A DNA stretch of 64,000 nt, taken from assembly GCF_021018895.1 (NCBI RefSeq), contig NC_079384.1, positions 20,937,140 to 21,001,139 on the forward strand, read 5' to 3'. Below, one piece after another: positions 11,672-23,103 of this stretch (its first letter is position 1; the number at the start of each line of letters is the position of its first letter). This DNA comes from Seriola aureovittata (Eukaryota; Chordata; Actinopteri; Carangiformes; Carangidae). The position numbers and the translations under genes are program-made. The notes under the pieces are model-generated. The model worked only from the letters and a program-made list of their open reading frames with translations, had not been told where the DNA came from and did no database searches.

Positions 11672-13180
11672 GTACACACTAAGCAACACGTACGCCAGGA
11701 CTAAATCATCTCTCCGGTATGTGTTGTGTAGCAAAACGCAACACAAAGGGGGAAAAAAAAAACTGTTGAGTGGGTGAGTAACTTTGCTGCCATGATGCAA
11801 CTGAGTGTAACCTCCCGGCCATCTCTCAGAGTACAGAGAAACTAAAGGGCTATTTCAACAATGACGATGATGACAAGGAGAGAGCAACATAAAACAGACA
11901 GATCACAAGATGGGAACGAAGGCTGAGAGAAGAGGACAAGAAAAGGTTATCACAGGGGAAGTCTGGCACATGAATGGAGAGTGGAGACTGTTAAAAATAT
12001 GCAGAACTGAATGAAAAGGTGGAGAGACAGAAAGACACACACACTAACACTCACAGGTAGACCTGCAGCTTTAATGATCTGTGACTAGATGTCAATATCT
12101 GCAGGTGCCAGCTGGCTGCCCTGCAGCCACAAGGCGTGCGTTTGTGTGAGTGTGTGTGTGTCTGATCTGATGCTTGCGTTTCAAACTAAACTCAAGGCAG
12201 AGACACGTCAATACTTTAAACTTGGACCTCAGCTCTTCATCAAAGCAAATACACACACACTGGTACACACAGTCCACTCCACTCTCATATAACAGCAGTT
12301 CTTGAACCTTACTTCAGAGAGTCTTATACACACAACGGCAGTGTAGTAACACAACAACACAGCTGCATCCATTAGCAGTCAGGCTGGAAACAGACCTCAA
12401 GATTATTGCAACATAAATGGAATCGACACTAAACTGCAGCTGCTGTTTTCATCACTGATCAACCTGACATTACTTTCTCAATTACAGTGATTGTTTCGTT
12501 TATGAAAGTGACAAAAACTCATCACAATTTCTTAAAGCCAAAGGTGACTTGATGTGGTTGACTAACAGTTCGACATATCATTTTCAATCATATTAAACAG
12601 AGAAAAGCAGCAAACCCTCACACTGAAGAGGATGATGGGATTTCTACTTGAAAAATGAATTAAACTAGCTACGGATTTGTAATCAGATAATTGGCTAACC
12701 ATTTCATAGACAACATAGACACCAGCTGTTTCCACCAGGACAAACGTTTTGCTAGTCAGGTAAACTAATGATTAGACCACAACTCCCAAAATCCTTTGGC
12801 AAGGGGGTTTGATTGAAATACAAAGAGGTCCAATTGGACAAAACTTCCTAAAGCAAAGGTCCAGAACGTTTCTCATTTCAAGGAAAATAAAGGGTGTAGT
12901 AAGCACGTAACTTGCTTTTTCAAAATGTGCTTTAAATGTGCTTCAATTTCCCTTTGTCTACTTTTTTCTTTTAACTCCATTTCATATCTTAACAGTCTCA
13001 ATAAACAATCTAAAAACATCTTTACAATGGAAGAGCTTTAAAATGTCATTTTCTCTTTCATTTCCTCTAATATCCCACTTTCCCCTCTTATTTCTCCGAT
13101 GTCCTCTATCGTCCCGTGTCTCCCCTGTTTTACCTCACTCACTGACTGGAGTAGCAATCATTGGATGGAGTAGTATCACG
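11672..13180. other. Intergenic stretch, nothing firm
   Basis: Contains a small GT run (12146-12161) and a C/T-rich block (13030-13140). I see no repeat family I can name and no exon. Confidence 0.5.
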
Positions 13181-13199
13181 TGACCAGTGTCAAATTTAT

Positions 13200-13240
13200 A
13201 GGTCATAGGTCTGGGTCCAGACCCGGACCACAGTCCACCT
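13200..13240. repeat. Short inverted repeat around GGTCTGGGTC/GACCCGGACC
   Basis: GGTCTGGGTC is followed after two bases by GACCCGGACC, a 10-bp stem with one G-T pair and a two-base gap. The GC-rich words stand out from the AT-rich surroundings and suggest an old mobile-element remnant. Confidence 0.5.
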
Positions 13241-14669
13241 ATTGTGATTTTGGTCAATGGTTAACGTTATGCTATTTACCAGAAGTCAATTCTTCTTCTC
13301 CTGTCTATAACAGTAGCTGCACAGAGCAACTTCCTGTGTTGGTTACTGTTTTAGTGCAGTGAGGAAGAATTGATTTCTGGGTTTTATCAGGGTGTGAAAC
13401 TGTCAATTTTCTCAATATATTACATTGTGTTACATGGACTGTGTCTGACAACACACTGACACCTCTAATTAGTGACCTCTGTCCTACAGGAACGACAATT
13501 TCCTACATCTTTGTACCAAAACAGAAGCAGACATCACTCGTTAACACTTTTTCATGGTAATCAATGATGAAGTCTGCAGAGGAAAAGAGAGAAGCTGAAG
13601 AAAAAATGAACTGTCAACTTGTTTTATGACTGAATAAATAAATTTCATTCACACTACACAATTTACCATTTTTTTTAAAATTACTTCTGCTCTGTGACGG
13701 TTGTAATAAAATCAAACATGAATAATATGATAAACTATACACTCAGTAGCTTTTTCCAGAGCTTTCAGTCATATTCCGCAGCCGCCTTCAGAGTACAGAA
13801 TTTTCTCAGGTATCATCATGTCCTCCTCATGTGGTTTGATTTGACCTTCGACCCAGTCTGGACCAGACTCTGTCACATCAGTCATGGCAGCAAAATCACT
13901 TCTGTAGTGGGTCCAGCAGTCGTAATGTGTCTCCCTGCCTTTAGCTGAGCATGCATGTTAAAGTCAAACTGTGTCTGTATTGAGTCAAGCTTGTGGGAAG
14001 AAACAAGTCAATCTGATGCCAGGGGGACTGCCAATCTAAAGCCAGTAGCTCTCCTCAAGGCAAGGCAACCCCCCTCCTGCCTGCTCTCTGTTTCCTCCAC
14101 ACATGAATGACAATCTGTTGTCGGGTCCTGCAGAGTTCAGGGCCCAGGACAAGTTTGATGAAAAATGAAATGCTAAAATGTGATGGCCACTCGCTTTAAC
14201 GGAGCAGGAAACACAAGACATCAGGGTGATGTGACGGATGGAAAACAAGCTAGCAGCACACCCAGATTAGCTACTGCTTCCTATAGAAGTAAAAGAAAGT
14301 GAGCACGTCTGTCATGTTGGTAATTGAAGGTAATAGGAGATAAAGGCTGAGGCAGGAATCGCTGCTATGATTCCATACACACCATTAACAGATTAAAACC
14401 AACAATGTGTTATGATGTGTCTCAAATCAGCAACTGCAGTCAGTGCACTCACATGTAGTACACTGTGTACACAGAATACTGTCGTCCCAAATCAAATACT
14501 TCGTTGTCCAATGACCAGAAATGACGACCCTAAAATATGTGCTTTGCTCACTTGCTTACTTGAAAATTAACATTTTACTTTCCTGTGTGTGCCCCCCATG
14601 TCACGTGACATGGAAATTATGCATTCCACCTTAAAAGTATATATAGTTATTACATATTATAACATTGGC
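13241..14669. other. Intergenic stretch, nothing firm
   Basis: No exon or RNA gene. From about 14440 the sequence has words such as GTACACTGTGTACACAGAAT, seen in some teleost hAT-like repeats, but it is too diverged to delimit. Confidence 0.4.
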
Positions 14670-14830
14670 TGTCCCTCCTCCTAGGCTATGTAGCAAAGAT
14701 GGTGAGTGCTAGAAGTGTCTGTTGTTTTACAGTCAACTGTCCGGTTTGAGTGCAGCATCCTGGTGCTTAAAGACACTGCATGCAACGTGCTCTTATGCAC
14801 TAAAAACAGCAAAAGTGGGAGTGGATGTAC
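14670..14830 (+). repeat. Dispersed repeat family R6, forward copy
   Basis: Similar to the complement of 24064-24200. Both contain, in order, a CTCC block, CTA(T/C)GTAGC-like words, AAGATGG, TGTCTG or TGTCCATC, TTTTACA(G/C)TCAACT, and a GCAC(T/A)-rich end. Diverged, roughly 65-70% by eye, with unclear ends. Confidence 0.5.
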
Positions 14831-15104
14831 GTGATTTGAGACGCAGTCTTAGTCTATTCCTCAATAATTTGAATTCCCCAATCTGTCTGTGGCTCTCAGC
14901 CCCAAGCTCAATGGTTCGGATTGAAAATATAAACTTTTAAAAACACCATTTTCATTTTAAAGAAAAGGATCCAGTAATTTCCTTAAACAACCGGGTACAG
15001 TATAGGTAGTAAAGTTCGGAAACAGATGTGCTACCAGCACATTTATTCAATAGCTATGTTTTGGTCGAGTGACTTTTGTCAGTATGTCATGGTAAAGAAT
15101 TCTA
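14831..15104. other. Intergenic stretch, nothing recognised
   Basis: Short AT-rich interval without a supported feature. Confidence 0.45.
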
Positions 15105-15274
15105 AAGAAGGGGCACCTTGGTGGGACATACCATTTATACTCAGCTCTTACCGCAGCGTCCTGGCTTTGAATTCGACTCAGCACATTGCTCCTCTCTCTC
15201 TTCCCTAACTTCTGTGTCTCTATCTTACTCTCTGTTGTAACAAAGCCAAAAAATGGCAAAAAAAAAAAAAAAAA
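15105..15274 (-). mobile_element. SINE-like repeat, family R1, copy 2
   Basis: Read on the minus strand this follows the order of the 5690-5860 copy: TTGGC then CTTTGTTACAACA, a GAGA-rich block with GGGAAG, a region complementary to GGCTTTGAATTCGACTCAG, and a tail complementary to CACCTTGGTGGGAC. A run of about 17 A on the + strand closes the side shared with the TTTTTTGG end of copy 1. Confidence 0.6.
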
Positions 15275-16322
15275 GTGAAACACTTTTAATATGTAATTCA
15301 AACCCCAATACAGTCTATACTGCCCTTTTTTTATTTCCACAACACGCTACTGAAGTGATATCTTTTGCCTATGTGATACTGAAACTAGTAGTTCATCTGT
15401 TTTATGCAGCACAAACGTTACAATTTATCATCAACAGCCAGACATGAGCAGATATATCTTAGACATGCCAGGACTTCGGCACAGGCAAAGACTTTTTGCT
15501 CTGTTTAAAACTTGTACTTAATCCAAAATTTGCAGTATGTTTAACTCCCTGGGTTGAAAATGAACCAAGAAACCTTCCCCTAAACAAGGTCTTAATCTTG
15601 CTTCTGCTCTCAGATCAGACAAAACGAAAACGCAAACCAAACCATTGATACAAATACTGCAACTGCTTTTACCAATCGAGCAGCGAACCAGCGTTTGGAC
15701 GAAGGCTAAAATATGTAAGGTACAAGTCCAAACAGACCGAGCAGGAAGAGTCTGAAGAACTCTCTCCCCTCTAACTGTTCCTATTTCTGGCTTGTAACAG
15801 ATAAAGAAAATCCCGATTGTGCTCTCCTCTCTGCTGACTCCTCTCGGATCAACCTCATCCAAATATTACAACAATAAAGCAACACATTCATCTCAGCAAG
15901 TGGCCAGTGTCATAGATAAAAGTTTAATTGGATTTCCTGCATTACCCCCCCCCTCTCTCTGTGACTCCTGTAACTGTGGAGTGTTAAGGCCGAGCACAAT
16001 CAGTGTAGCAGAGGAGGAGGTGAAGGAGCCCGCCTGTGCTGCTGTGGGTTCGGGGCTGAGGGATTACCCACAGAGGTTCATCTGATACAGGCACGGCTGG
16101 AGTCCCTAACTTCGCCTGCGATTAGCATCAGCACAGGTGGGTGGTGCCACGGACTTTGAAGGCAAAACACACACTTGGTTAAAAGTTGCAGAGTCATAAA
16201 TTACATCAGCGTCGCATATGAAGCTGCACACATGCTCGCACATACATAAACTGAAGTTATTGCATTGGTTCTATTTGCCATCATCATTCATGCTTCTAAA
16301 GAATGGCTGCAAGGCGTTGGAG

Positions 16323-16323
<1 letters not shown>
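15275..16323. other. Intergenic stretch, nothing firm
   Basis: A G/C-richer, repeat-poor patch at about 15950-16140 contains GTGATTAGC-like words and could be regulatory. No exon or element is evident. Confidence 0.45.

Positions 16324-16370
<47 letters not shown>
16324..16370. repeat. (CA)n microsatellite, about 23 units
   Basis: A pure alternating CA run of 47 bases, long enough to be polymorphic. Confidence 0.97.
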
Positions 16371-16373
<3 letters not shown>

Positions 16374-17202
16374 CATCTGTGTGTGTAGCTTCTATTCGTG
16401 GTCAGGCATCCAGTCACTTTATTTTGCAGCAGGTAATCGTAGGATGACAAGGTACGGGCTGCTCTGATTTACTGCGCCACCATGCCTGGGGGGTTAAAAA
16501 TGGAAAAGTGATAAAAAGAGAGAGGGAACACACCCTGAGAGCCACCACGGGAGAGGAGATATATGCAGGCTCTGTACAAGTGTGTGCACGAGTACGTTTG
16601 TCATGAATCTTAGAAGAGGACAGAGGAGGAGATGAGGTTTTCCTATGGTTAGGATTATTTTTTTCTTTCCCTCTATTCGGGTTTGTAAAGTGTGACGCAG
16701 TAATGAGGGTGAACAGTTACGGATTAAACTGATATGTTAATTCACAGTGGAATGCAACTGTTATAAAAAAAAAAAGTCAAACCAGAATATTCTCAAATTT
16801 AAATCTAATGGAAGTGAATTTTAAAAATGTGCATGAGAACAGGTTCAGCAACTGATTTAAATCGTCTTTTGAAGCCATGAGTATAGTTTGAGTTTGTTGA
16901 TATACTGTACAGCAGTTTTTGCTTCTTTGTATTCAGTTGTATTCAGGAAACTCTGCACAGCTCTCCTGGAGGTCCTGGAGGTCACTCCATCTGTACTGAG
17001 AGTGACTGCCGTGGATAATTCCTGGATGACTGCAGCTCACGCTTGTTTATAGCACGGCCACAGTGAAGTGACATTGTGGAACAATATGGTCAGAGGTGGG
17101 GGGGGGCTGTATATTTAAGTAGCGCGTGGCTCGTTTCGAAGGTCACGTAACCGCTGTTCCTACAGTGGCAAGTTTACACACATCAGTCAACTATAACTAA
17201 GC
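16371..17202. other. Intergenic stretch, nothing recognised
   Basis: Contains small homopolymers (A near 16766, G near 17099-17107). No supported element or exon. Confidence 0.45.
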
Positions 17203-17820
17203 AGTGTTAGACAATACCATGGATGTAGTAGATTGTGATCAGCTTTGTTTTAAACGATACACACGAATGAACACAAGCAGTTTGTGTTTTGAATAATTTC
17301 ATTTACTTACTTGTGTTGAGCAAATGAAGCTGGATTCGTAACATCTGCTCAGAGCAAAAGTTGCAGTGCAGGCAGAGGTCAAGCTAAGCTAATAGGCTAG
17401 GCTATGAAAATGTAGCTTAGCTTGCTTTCATAACCAGCAGCACAGGCTGTCTAAGTCTAATTTCTAACTTTCTTTGCAAATGCATCAGAAATAAAACAGT
17501 TTATAATATAAAATAATTGAATTCACTGTGCCACTCAAAGTCTACCAGCAGCTGCCTGCAACTTTAAAGGTGGGATATTTTCTCACGTGTAACTCAATGA
17601 ATATTGATGTTGTCAATAAATCAATAGACCTTCAATGTCACATGGAACATTCATTTAGTTTTTATTGGCTCTCTTGCGTTAAATACACTGGATCTTTGAG
17701 CACTTAAAATACGTATGTGAATCAGATTATGCAAACAGCGAATTATTCTATCTCCTCACTTGGGAAAGAAAAGTGGCGGAGCATCGTTCCGGTGCGCTCC
17801 ATCAGTACTAGACCTACCGC
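17203..17820 (+). repeat. Dispersed repeat family R3, copy 1
   Basis: Collinear with 54784-55385. Shared landmarks in order are GTTAGACAATACCATGGAT, GTG(T)CGAGCAAAT, GCTAAGCTAA, AAATGTAGCT(T/C)AGCT, a CAGCAGCAC block, ATGCATCA, CAGCAGCTGCC/CGGCAGCTACC, GGTGG(G)AT then TTTTCT, CTCTCTTGC, CACTTGG and AAGTGG(C/T)G. The two copies show small indels throughout, indicating an old pair. I cannot assign a class and see no coding sequence. Confidence 0.8.
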
Positions 17821-18545
17821 ATGATTATAGTAAACCGTAACACTTCTAAACAACAGATCTAAATATCATGGGAGGCTGTTCAAGATTTATTATTTCCTTC
17901 AAACAGAGTAACTGGACTACGGAGGTCTAGCTAACAAACAACATTTTTTCAAGGTGGCATTAATTCACCTAATTATATCTTGTTAGGGAAAGGAACCTAA
18001 TGAACCTAATGCACTTACGCTGGAACCAAAATAACTCTGCACTTACTACACTGTGCACTATATTTACTATACACCATCTAAATGTATCCACTATATAGTT
18101 CCTTCAAAAATTCCACAATGGGAAAAAAAGGTTGTGTTCATGGTGTGTACATTACTTTCAACAATGTGCCGTATTTCATAGATATGAAAATTACCGTTGT
18201 GCGACTCTACAGCTGTTAGTGATGATGCAAAATGATGATTGGTATGTATCTGAAATCTCAATTTACAGTTGACTATTTAGTTTGAACTGAACAGAGTCGT
18301 AAAAGACACCACATTTATCCAAAGTGGAGCCAAAAAAGAGAATTAATGAGCCCAACTGTTGAAAGCTCTCTGCCTGGACTGCCTGGGTCTCAAGTGCATT
18401 TAACCAATTGAATTTTCAGCATCGAAAGCAAAGTGAATAGAATTTTAAAATGTCCTTGGTTGGTAATTGTGATACTAAGATGCTGGTTTCCCATTTCCAT
18501 AGTGGATAGCCAGTGCTAATTAAACCCAAGACAGAGTGTGTGTAT
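17821..18545. other. Intergenic stretch, possible DNA-transposon debris
   Basis: Words such as GTGCACTATATTTACTATAC and CCACTATATAGTTCC near 18050-18100 recall teleost hAT-like non-autonomous elements, but ends and family cannot be fixed. Confidence 0.35.
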
Positions 18546-18562
18546 ACATATATATATATATA
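18546..18562. repeat. Short (TA)n run
   Basis: About eight TA units immediately upstream of Tc1-like sequence. TA is the target of Tc1/mariner elements. Confidence 0.8.
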
Positions 18563-18571
18563 GTATATTAA

Positions 18572-18730
18572 AATGTGACATTTCTAAAAATCGATTTTTG
18601 CTTTGTCATTGTTGGGTGTTGAGTTTAGACTGATGAGGGAAAAAGGGGGAAAAAAATTAGCACAAGGCTGCAACATAACAAAATGTGAAAAAAAGTGAAA
18701 GGGGTCTGAAGACTTTCTGAATGGACTGTA
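18572..18730. mobile_element. Tc1-like element end, type 1
   Basis: Contains CAAGGCTGCAACATAACAAA, TGTGAAAAAAAGTGAAAGGG and TCTGAAGACTTTCTGAATGG followed by ACTGTA. This is the terminal sequence typical of a teleost Tc1-like family (GGGGTCTGAATACTTTCCGA... in fresh copies, from memory). Only one end is present; there is no transposase. Confidence 0.8.
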
Positions 18731-18744
18731 TATGTGTATATATT

Positions 18745-18890
18745 CACTACTGATGAAAAGTTTTAGAACACCCCCATTTTTCCAGTTTTTATTGAACTTT
18801 AAGCAGTGAATAACCTTGCCTGGTATAAAGGTCAGCAGTAAATGAAAGCTAATATTTCTCGACAGGAGCAAGGGTGCTACTGCTCTTGTG
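18745..18890. mobile_element. Tc1-like element end, type 2
   Basis: Begins CACTACTGATGAAAAGTTTT, then AGAACACCCCCATTTTTCCA and TTTTTATTGAACTTTAAGC. This is the outward end of a second Tc1-like family, only about 14 bases of TA-rich sequence from the first. No transposase follows. Confidence 0.75.
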
Positions 18891-19124
18891 GGTCATGCAG
18901 AGTATGTCAGACGGGGCTATAGGCAATATTTTTGAAAGGGGGGCATTGAGATATTCTTGGGGGGGGGGGTCTGTTCACACCAAAGATTCACAACAGGACG
19001 AGCTGAAACTTGCAACTACTTGCAGAAAAACAGATAATGGTCTGCAAAATTAAGACCTGCCAGTTTGAACCAATGCAATTTGATTAAGTCAACATGGAAG
19101 TTCCGAAACCTGCAGTTCCTCAAA
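18891..19124. other. Interval with a G homopolymer
   Basis: A run of about ten G at 18959-18969 is the only notable feature. Confidence 0.5.
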
Positions 19125-19535
19125 TGGCCACATAACACTGGCTCCAAAAGTGAGTCAATCCCCATAGACTCCCATGTTAAAATGTCCAATTGTACAGCAG
19201 TCAGCACTCAGTCTCTATAGCTAATTTCCTCCTCCATGACAAATTTACGGTTTTATATAACTCACCTCTTGAAATTTTATTAAGGCTTAAAGTTATGCAT
19301 AATTGAGGGCATGGATGCTTTGAGTGACATCAAAGTCTCTGCTCCACACACACCCCTCCTCTTTACCCATTTTTGAATTAGCATGGAGTTAGGGGCGGAG
19401 TCAGACACTGCCAAGATGGCGACAGTAGAGCAGCTCCCTCTGAGCTTCAAAACTGCTCTTCAGAAACCTGTGGGTGACTTCACAGGGGCTATGTCCATCT
19501 TTATTTATGGTTTTCTATGGTCCAAACCCCAAGAA
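19125..19535 (+). repeat. Dispersed repeat family R2, copy 2
   Basis: The fuller copy of the family at 6376-6615. It runs from CTGGCTCCAAAAGTGAGTCA and CCCATAGACTCCCATGTTAA through TCTATAGCTAATTTCCTCCT, the ACTCACC and TTTTATTAAGG block, GCATAATTGAGGGC, GAGTGACATC and CCAAGATGGCGACAG, and ends GTGACTTCACAGGGGCTATG then TCCATC and TTCTATGG. The minus-strand open frame within it is not a gene. Confidence 0.8.
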
Positions 19536-20519
19536 CTCAACCCGTCCATAAGGAATCTTTTCTTGTGTTTATATGTAAATGAAGTATTCTGCTGCACACT
19601 GAGGTGAAGATGATGGTAGTTTACATATTCCTTTTTAAAAGCTGCTATAATTACCTTGAAAACACGGCGACACAAACTCTGCCAACAATCCATCCTGCTG
19701 AGCAGAGAAGGACTCCTTTTTGTTAAAGTGCATCTTTTTTTCTGTCTGAAGCAGAGTTTTAAATACTGGTTGTCACTGCTTCACAACATGTCTTTTTCAT
19801 TACACATTTACTTTCCTCAATCACTTCTATTTTCTGCAGTGAAACTCCATTACTTTAGTGCAACACACACTGATCACGTTGCATAGAAGTGTAATTTGAC
19901 ACATCATGTGACACATCAACAAAGTGGACGCACCAGACAGACGGAAGAAGTAATCATAGGCTTGATGAAGTCACTGCTATTCCAAAGAGCTGATGCGTGG
20001 CGATATGTCACCGGTGTGAGGGAATTTACCGGACAAACATAAAGGTGCAGATGTTTTCTGAAATATACATCTCTGCCTAGGAAGCCTTGAGTAGTTAACT
20101 GCTTATACCCTCCAGAAAATGAATAGTGGTGGGCCTCACATGCTGCTGTCACTAAGCTTAACAAAGGTACTGTTTTGACAAAAGCTGAATGTTAATGATT
20201 GCCGTCGTATTGTTTTTTCTCTGTGGCCTGAGAGTTGGTGTGACGTGTGAATGAGTGAATTTATGCAATTAAGTGTGTGCCAGTACGTGCTGGTAATTGG
20301 CTGACAGCATTGACGCTTGCAGCTGATTGGCTCCAGTCAGATGTCCTCCAAATATAAAGAACCAAGATGGTGTGGCCGAGCCGCAAGGGGAGAACTTCAT
20401 CAACCTCCCGTCCAACCAGCCACACCATTGTGTGCCTACACGTTCCCTTATGCCATGTTTTTATTGCATTTGATTGTTGGTCTGGGTGGACTGCCATTTT
20501 CTTTTGACCACATTTAGTA
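19536..20519. other. Intergenic stretch, nothing recognised
   Basis: No element or exon supported. Short open frames on both strands overlap each other. Confidence 0.45.
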
Positions 20520-21960
20520 GTATTGGGCAGTGTTGTAACAGCTGAGCACAGAGATAGGCCCCAAACGCATGACTCGAGACAATCAGTAGGTTTAAATAAC
20601 AGTCTTTACTTAGTAACCAGGTTCAGTGCACAGGAAGCCAATCCAATAAGGTAACAGATCCAGACTAAAACAAGGTCAAGAAACAGAAATGGTTCACACA
20701 CTGGCTCACTAGGAGGAAACTCACACATAGGGAAAGTGGCTGGAATGCTGACATGAAGTGAACAAGATGAACTGGCACAGAGGAAAGGGAAGACTGAGAC
20801 AAAATACTCTGGGGCAGGGGAGACAATGTCTGCAGTCGAAAAGTCAAAATAATCTCCTTTCCTAACTTTTTCTCCTCGACCTTGATGGAAAATGTCATGA
20901 GGTCAAGGAAAGATGTGAAGGAGAATTCATGAGAACTTAGGAAAAGACCACCACGCTGCCGCGTATCCAACTGCACTTAGTTTTTTTTTTTTTAACAAAC
21001 TTTATTTATAACATGGACCATATATTCTCCTTTCCTAACTACAAAAACAAAGGATTGAAATGTTGAAAGAAAATAATACCAAAGGAATACACAAGTAGAG
21101 AAAGTTGAGCCATTAAAATAATAAATAAAAATAAAGATCTGAGCAAGAGGTTAGAATAAATTATATTCAGACATAAGATTATAGTTTCCTGGTGCTTTTC
21201 ACATTTTATACATTTGTTAAGTAGAAAAAATTCATTTTTAGTGCTTTACACAATGAGAAGATTTTGTGAAACAGCATTTATGTTTAGTATTTTGTTATGA
21301 TGATGATATTGTTAACTAAAAATTCAATATGCTTCTTTTTCATCATGACTCGTAACTGAACAGATTTAATGGAAAAGAAATATGTATTTATGGATTTGGG
21401 CTTCAGTCAATCATAAGTTCTGGATCGTGTCACAAACAGGTGCACTGTTGTTTCTACATTTATATGGGTCTGTTGTGGTGAAACTACAATGGTGCGTCAA
21501 TTTAAATGTTTCTGCGGCAAGGAATTGTGGGACAGCATTTACTCCTTCCCTTTCGTAAAGGAAGGTCCAGTGTTTCCTCTGCTAAAGGAGATGAGATAGG
21601 AAGCAGTAAAGCTCCTTTCCTTATAATTGGACCAGCTCTAATCATGGCTGCTCCTCAGATATTTCTGGGTCATTTCACTCAGTTAGGAACCTTCCTAAGC
21701 AATTAAGACTTTTTTGACTGCAGCCAAAGAGACGCAGGTGCAACACAGTAGGGCGGGGTCAAGTTTTCACAAAGAGGGAAGCACAGGAGGGCAGGAAGTG
21801 CAGGGACCTGGAACAAGGCGAGAGGTGAGTATCAAAATAAAATGGGAAACACAAATACTAGAGACATGAGGGGAAGAAGACGAAAGGAACTTAACTGACG
21901 AGACATGACCTTTGTCCACCCTGAAGCTGGAACATACTCTCAGGTTATTGCAAAGCACTT
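20520..21960. repeat. Older repeat split by an 894-bp element
   Basis: Flanks at about 20520-20829 and 21724-21960 share a purine-rich style (GGTTCAGTGCACAGGAAGCC; GGGACCTGGAACAAGGCGAG) and together resemble non-coding DNA near the end of teleost LTR retrotransposons read on the minus strand. That assignment is weak. The middle is a separate insertion at 20830-21723. Confidence 0.4.
20830..21723. mobile_element. Non-autonomous DNA element with CTGCAG inverted ends
   Basis: The left end reads CTGCAGTCGAAAAGTC and the complement of the right end reads CTGCAGTCAAAAAAGTC, an imperfect terminal inverted repeat of about 16 bp. Inside are AATCTCCTTTCCTAAC, GACCTTGATGGAAAATGTCA, AAAGGAGATGAGATAGGAAG and TTCACTCAGTTAGGAA, words I associate with one teleost MITE family. 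There is no transposase frame. A T run near 20982-20993 followed by AACAAACTTTATTTATAACA marks foreign, probably retroposed, sequence inside it. Confidence 0.7.
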
Positions 21961-22171
21961 TGTAAAAAATAAACTAGTTAATATCCAGTAATTTATTCCT
22001 GTGACTACTCATGTTGTGTCTCGGCAACCGCTAGACGTGACGCCTCATTTACACATGACACACACCTTAAATGACTCGACTGTATCTGTGTCAATTGGTA
22101 TCATGAATAAACCCCCCACTTAACTTTAATATGAAATATTTTCAGTAACTGTGATTAAATAAAAAGCAAAG
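21961..22171. other. Intergenic stretch, nothing recognised
   Basis: AT-rich sequence without a supported feature. Confidence 0.45.
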
Positions 22172-22189
22172 ACACACACACACACACAC
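22172..22189. repeat. Short (AC)n microsatellite
   Basis: Nine AC units. Confidence 0.9.
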
Positions 22190-23061
22190 TTGTGCTGCAG
22201 GTCCATCCTACTCATGCTGCTATCTCCACTGGACCACATGGCTGCAGCACTGGAAGGCCTGACTGCATAAACAATACAGTCCCTCCTACCACTGTACTTA
22301 TTGTACTGTACTTGAGGCCACCCACCGGTGCCAGCCCCCTCCATCTGCAGCTCCTACTGTATAGCTGTACATCTCCTACTGTATAACCATAGAGAGAGCA
22401 CACAGGGATTTGGAAGGGGGTTTGTTTACAATGCTAATCCCCCAGAAGACCAGGCAGGGAGAAAATATGACGGTTTGTTTTGGTTGGAAATAGCCAGGGC
22501 GTGGGTGTGTGGGCGGCTGTATTCAGCGCTGGGATCAATAGGAGATGCTGGTGGAAGGGGTTTCTCCACCACAAGGGGAGGGAGGCGATGTGGATGGGAA
22601 GATGGGAAGGATGTGAGGTGAAACAAAAAAAAAAATGGAGGGAATAAGAGATGAAGAGAAAGGTTGATGTAGATGTAAAAATAGAGGAGCAGGAAGTGAA
22701 GTACGGGAGCGGCGGGGAGGAAATGATTTAGAAAGCAACAGTGTTATACTTTCCTGGGATGAATTCAGATAAACAAGGAGAGAAAACAAGGGAAGAAATG
22801 GGGTGAGGGGGTGGTGGATGGATAAAGTCATTTATACCTTCTCATCATGATAAGTTGACAGTCAAGAGTATAATGCTCAACCCACCTCCCATCCTCCAGA
22901 GATGAGCTATAGTGGTGCTGGAGGTGCTGCTATTTACCGTATTCAGACAGTCTCACTTCTTCAATCACTGCAAAGTAAAGTCTAATAAAGAGTCTTCATT
23001 TCCCACAACAATGCAAGAAGTTTGTTGTTTTGCTCGAGGAAACAAAACAGAGAAACAGTTT
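22190..23061. other. Intergenic stretch, G-rich, repeat-poor
   Basis: Contains a short direct repeat of ATCTCCTACTGTATA type (22348-22385) and a G/A-rich stretch at 22540-22830. Minus-strand open frames here are low-complexity Ser/Pro readings of that tract. Confidence 0.45.
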
Positions 23062-23103
23062 TTTCTCTCTCTCTCTCTCTCTCTATCGCTCTCTCTCTCT
23101 CTT
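23062..23103. repeat. Interrupted (CT)n microsatellite
   Basis: Two CT runs separated by ATCG, preceded by six T. Confidence 0.9.
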
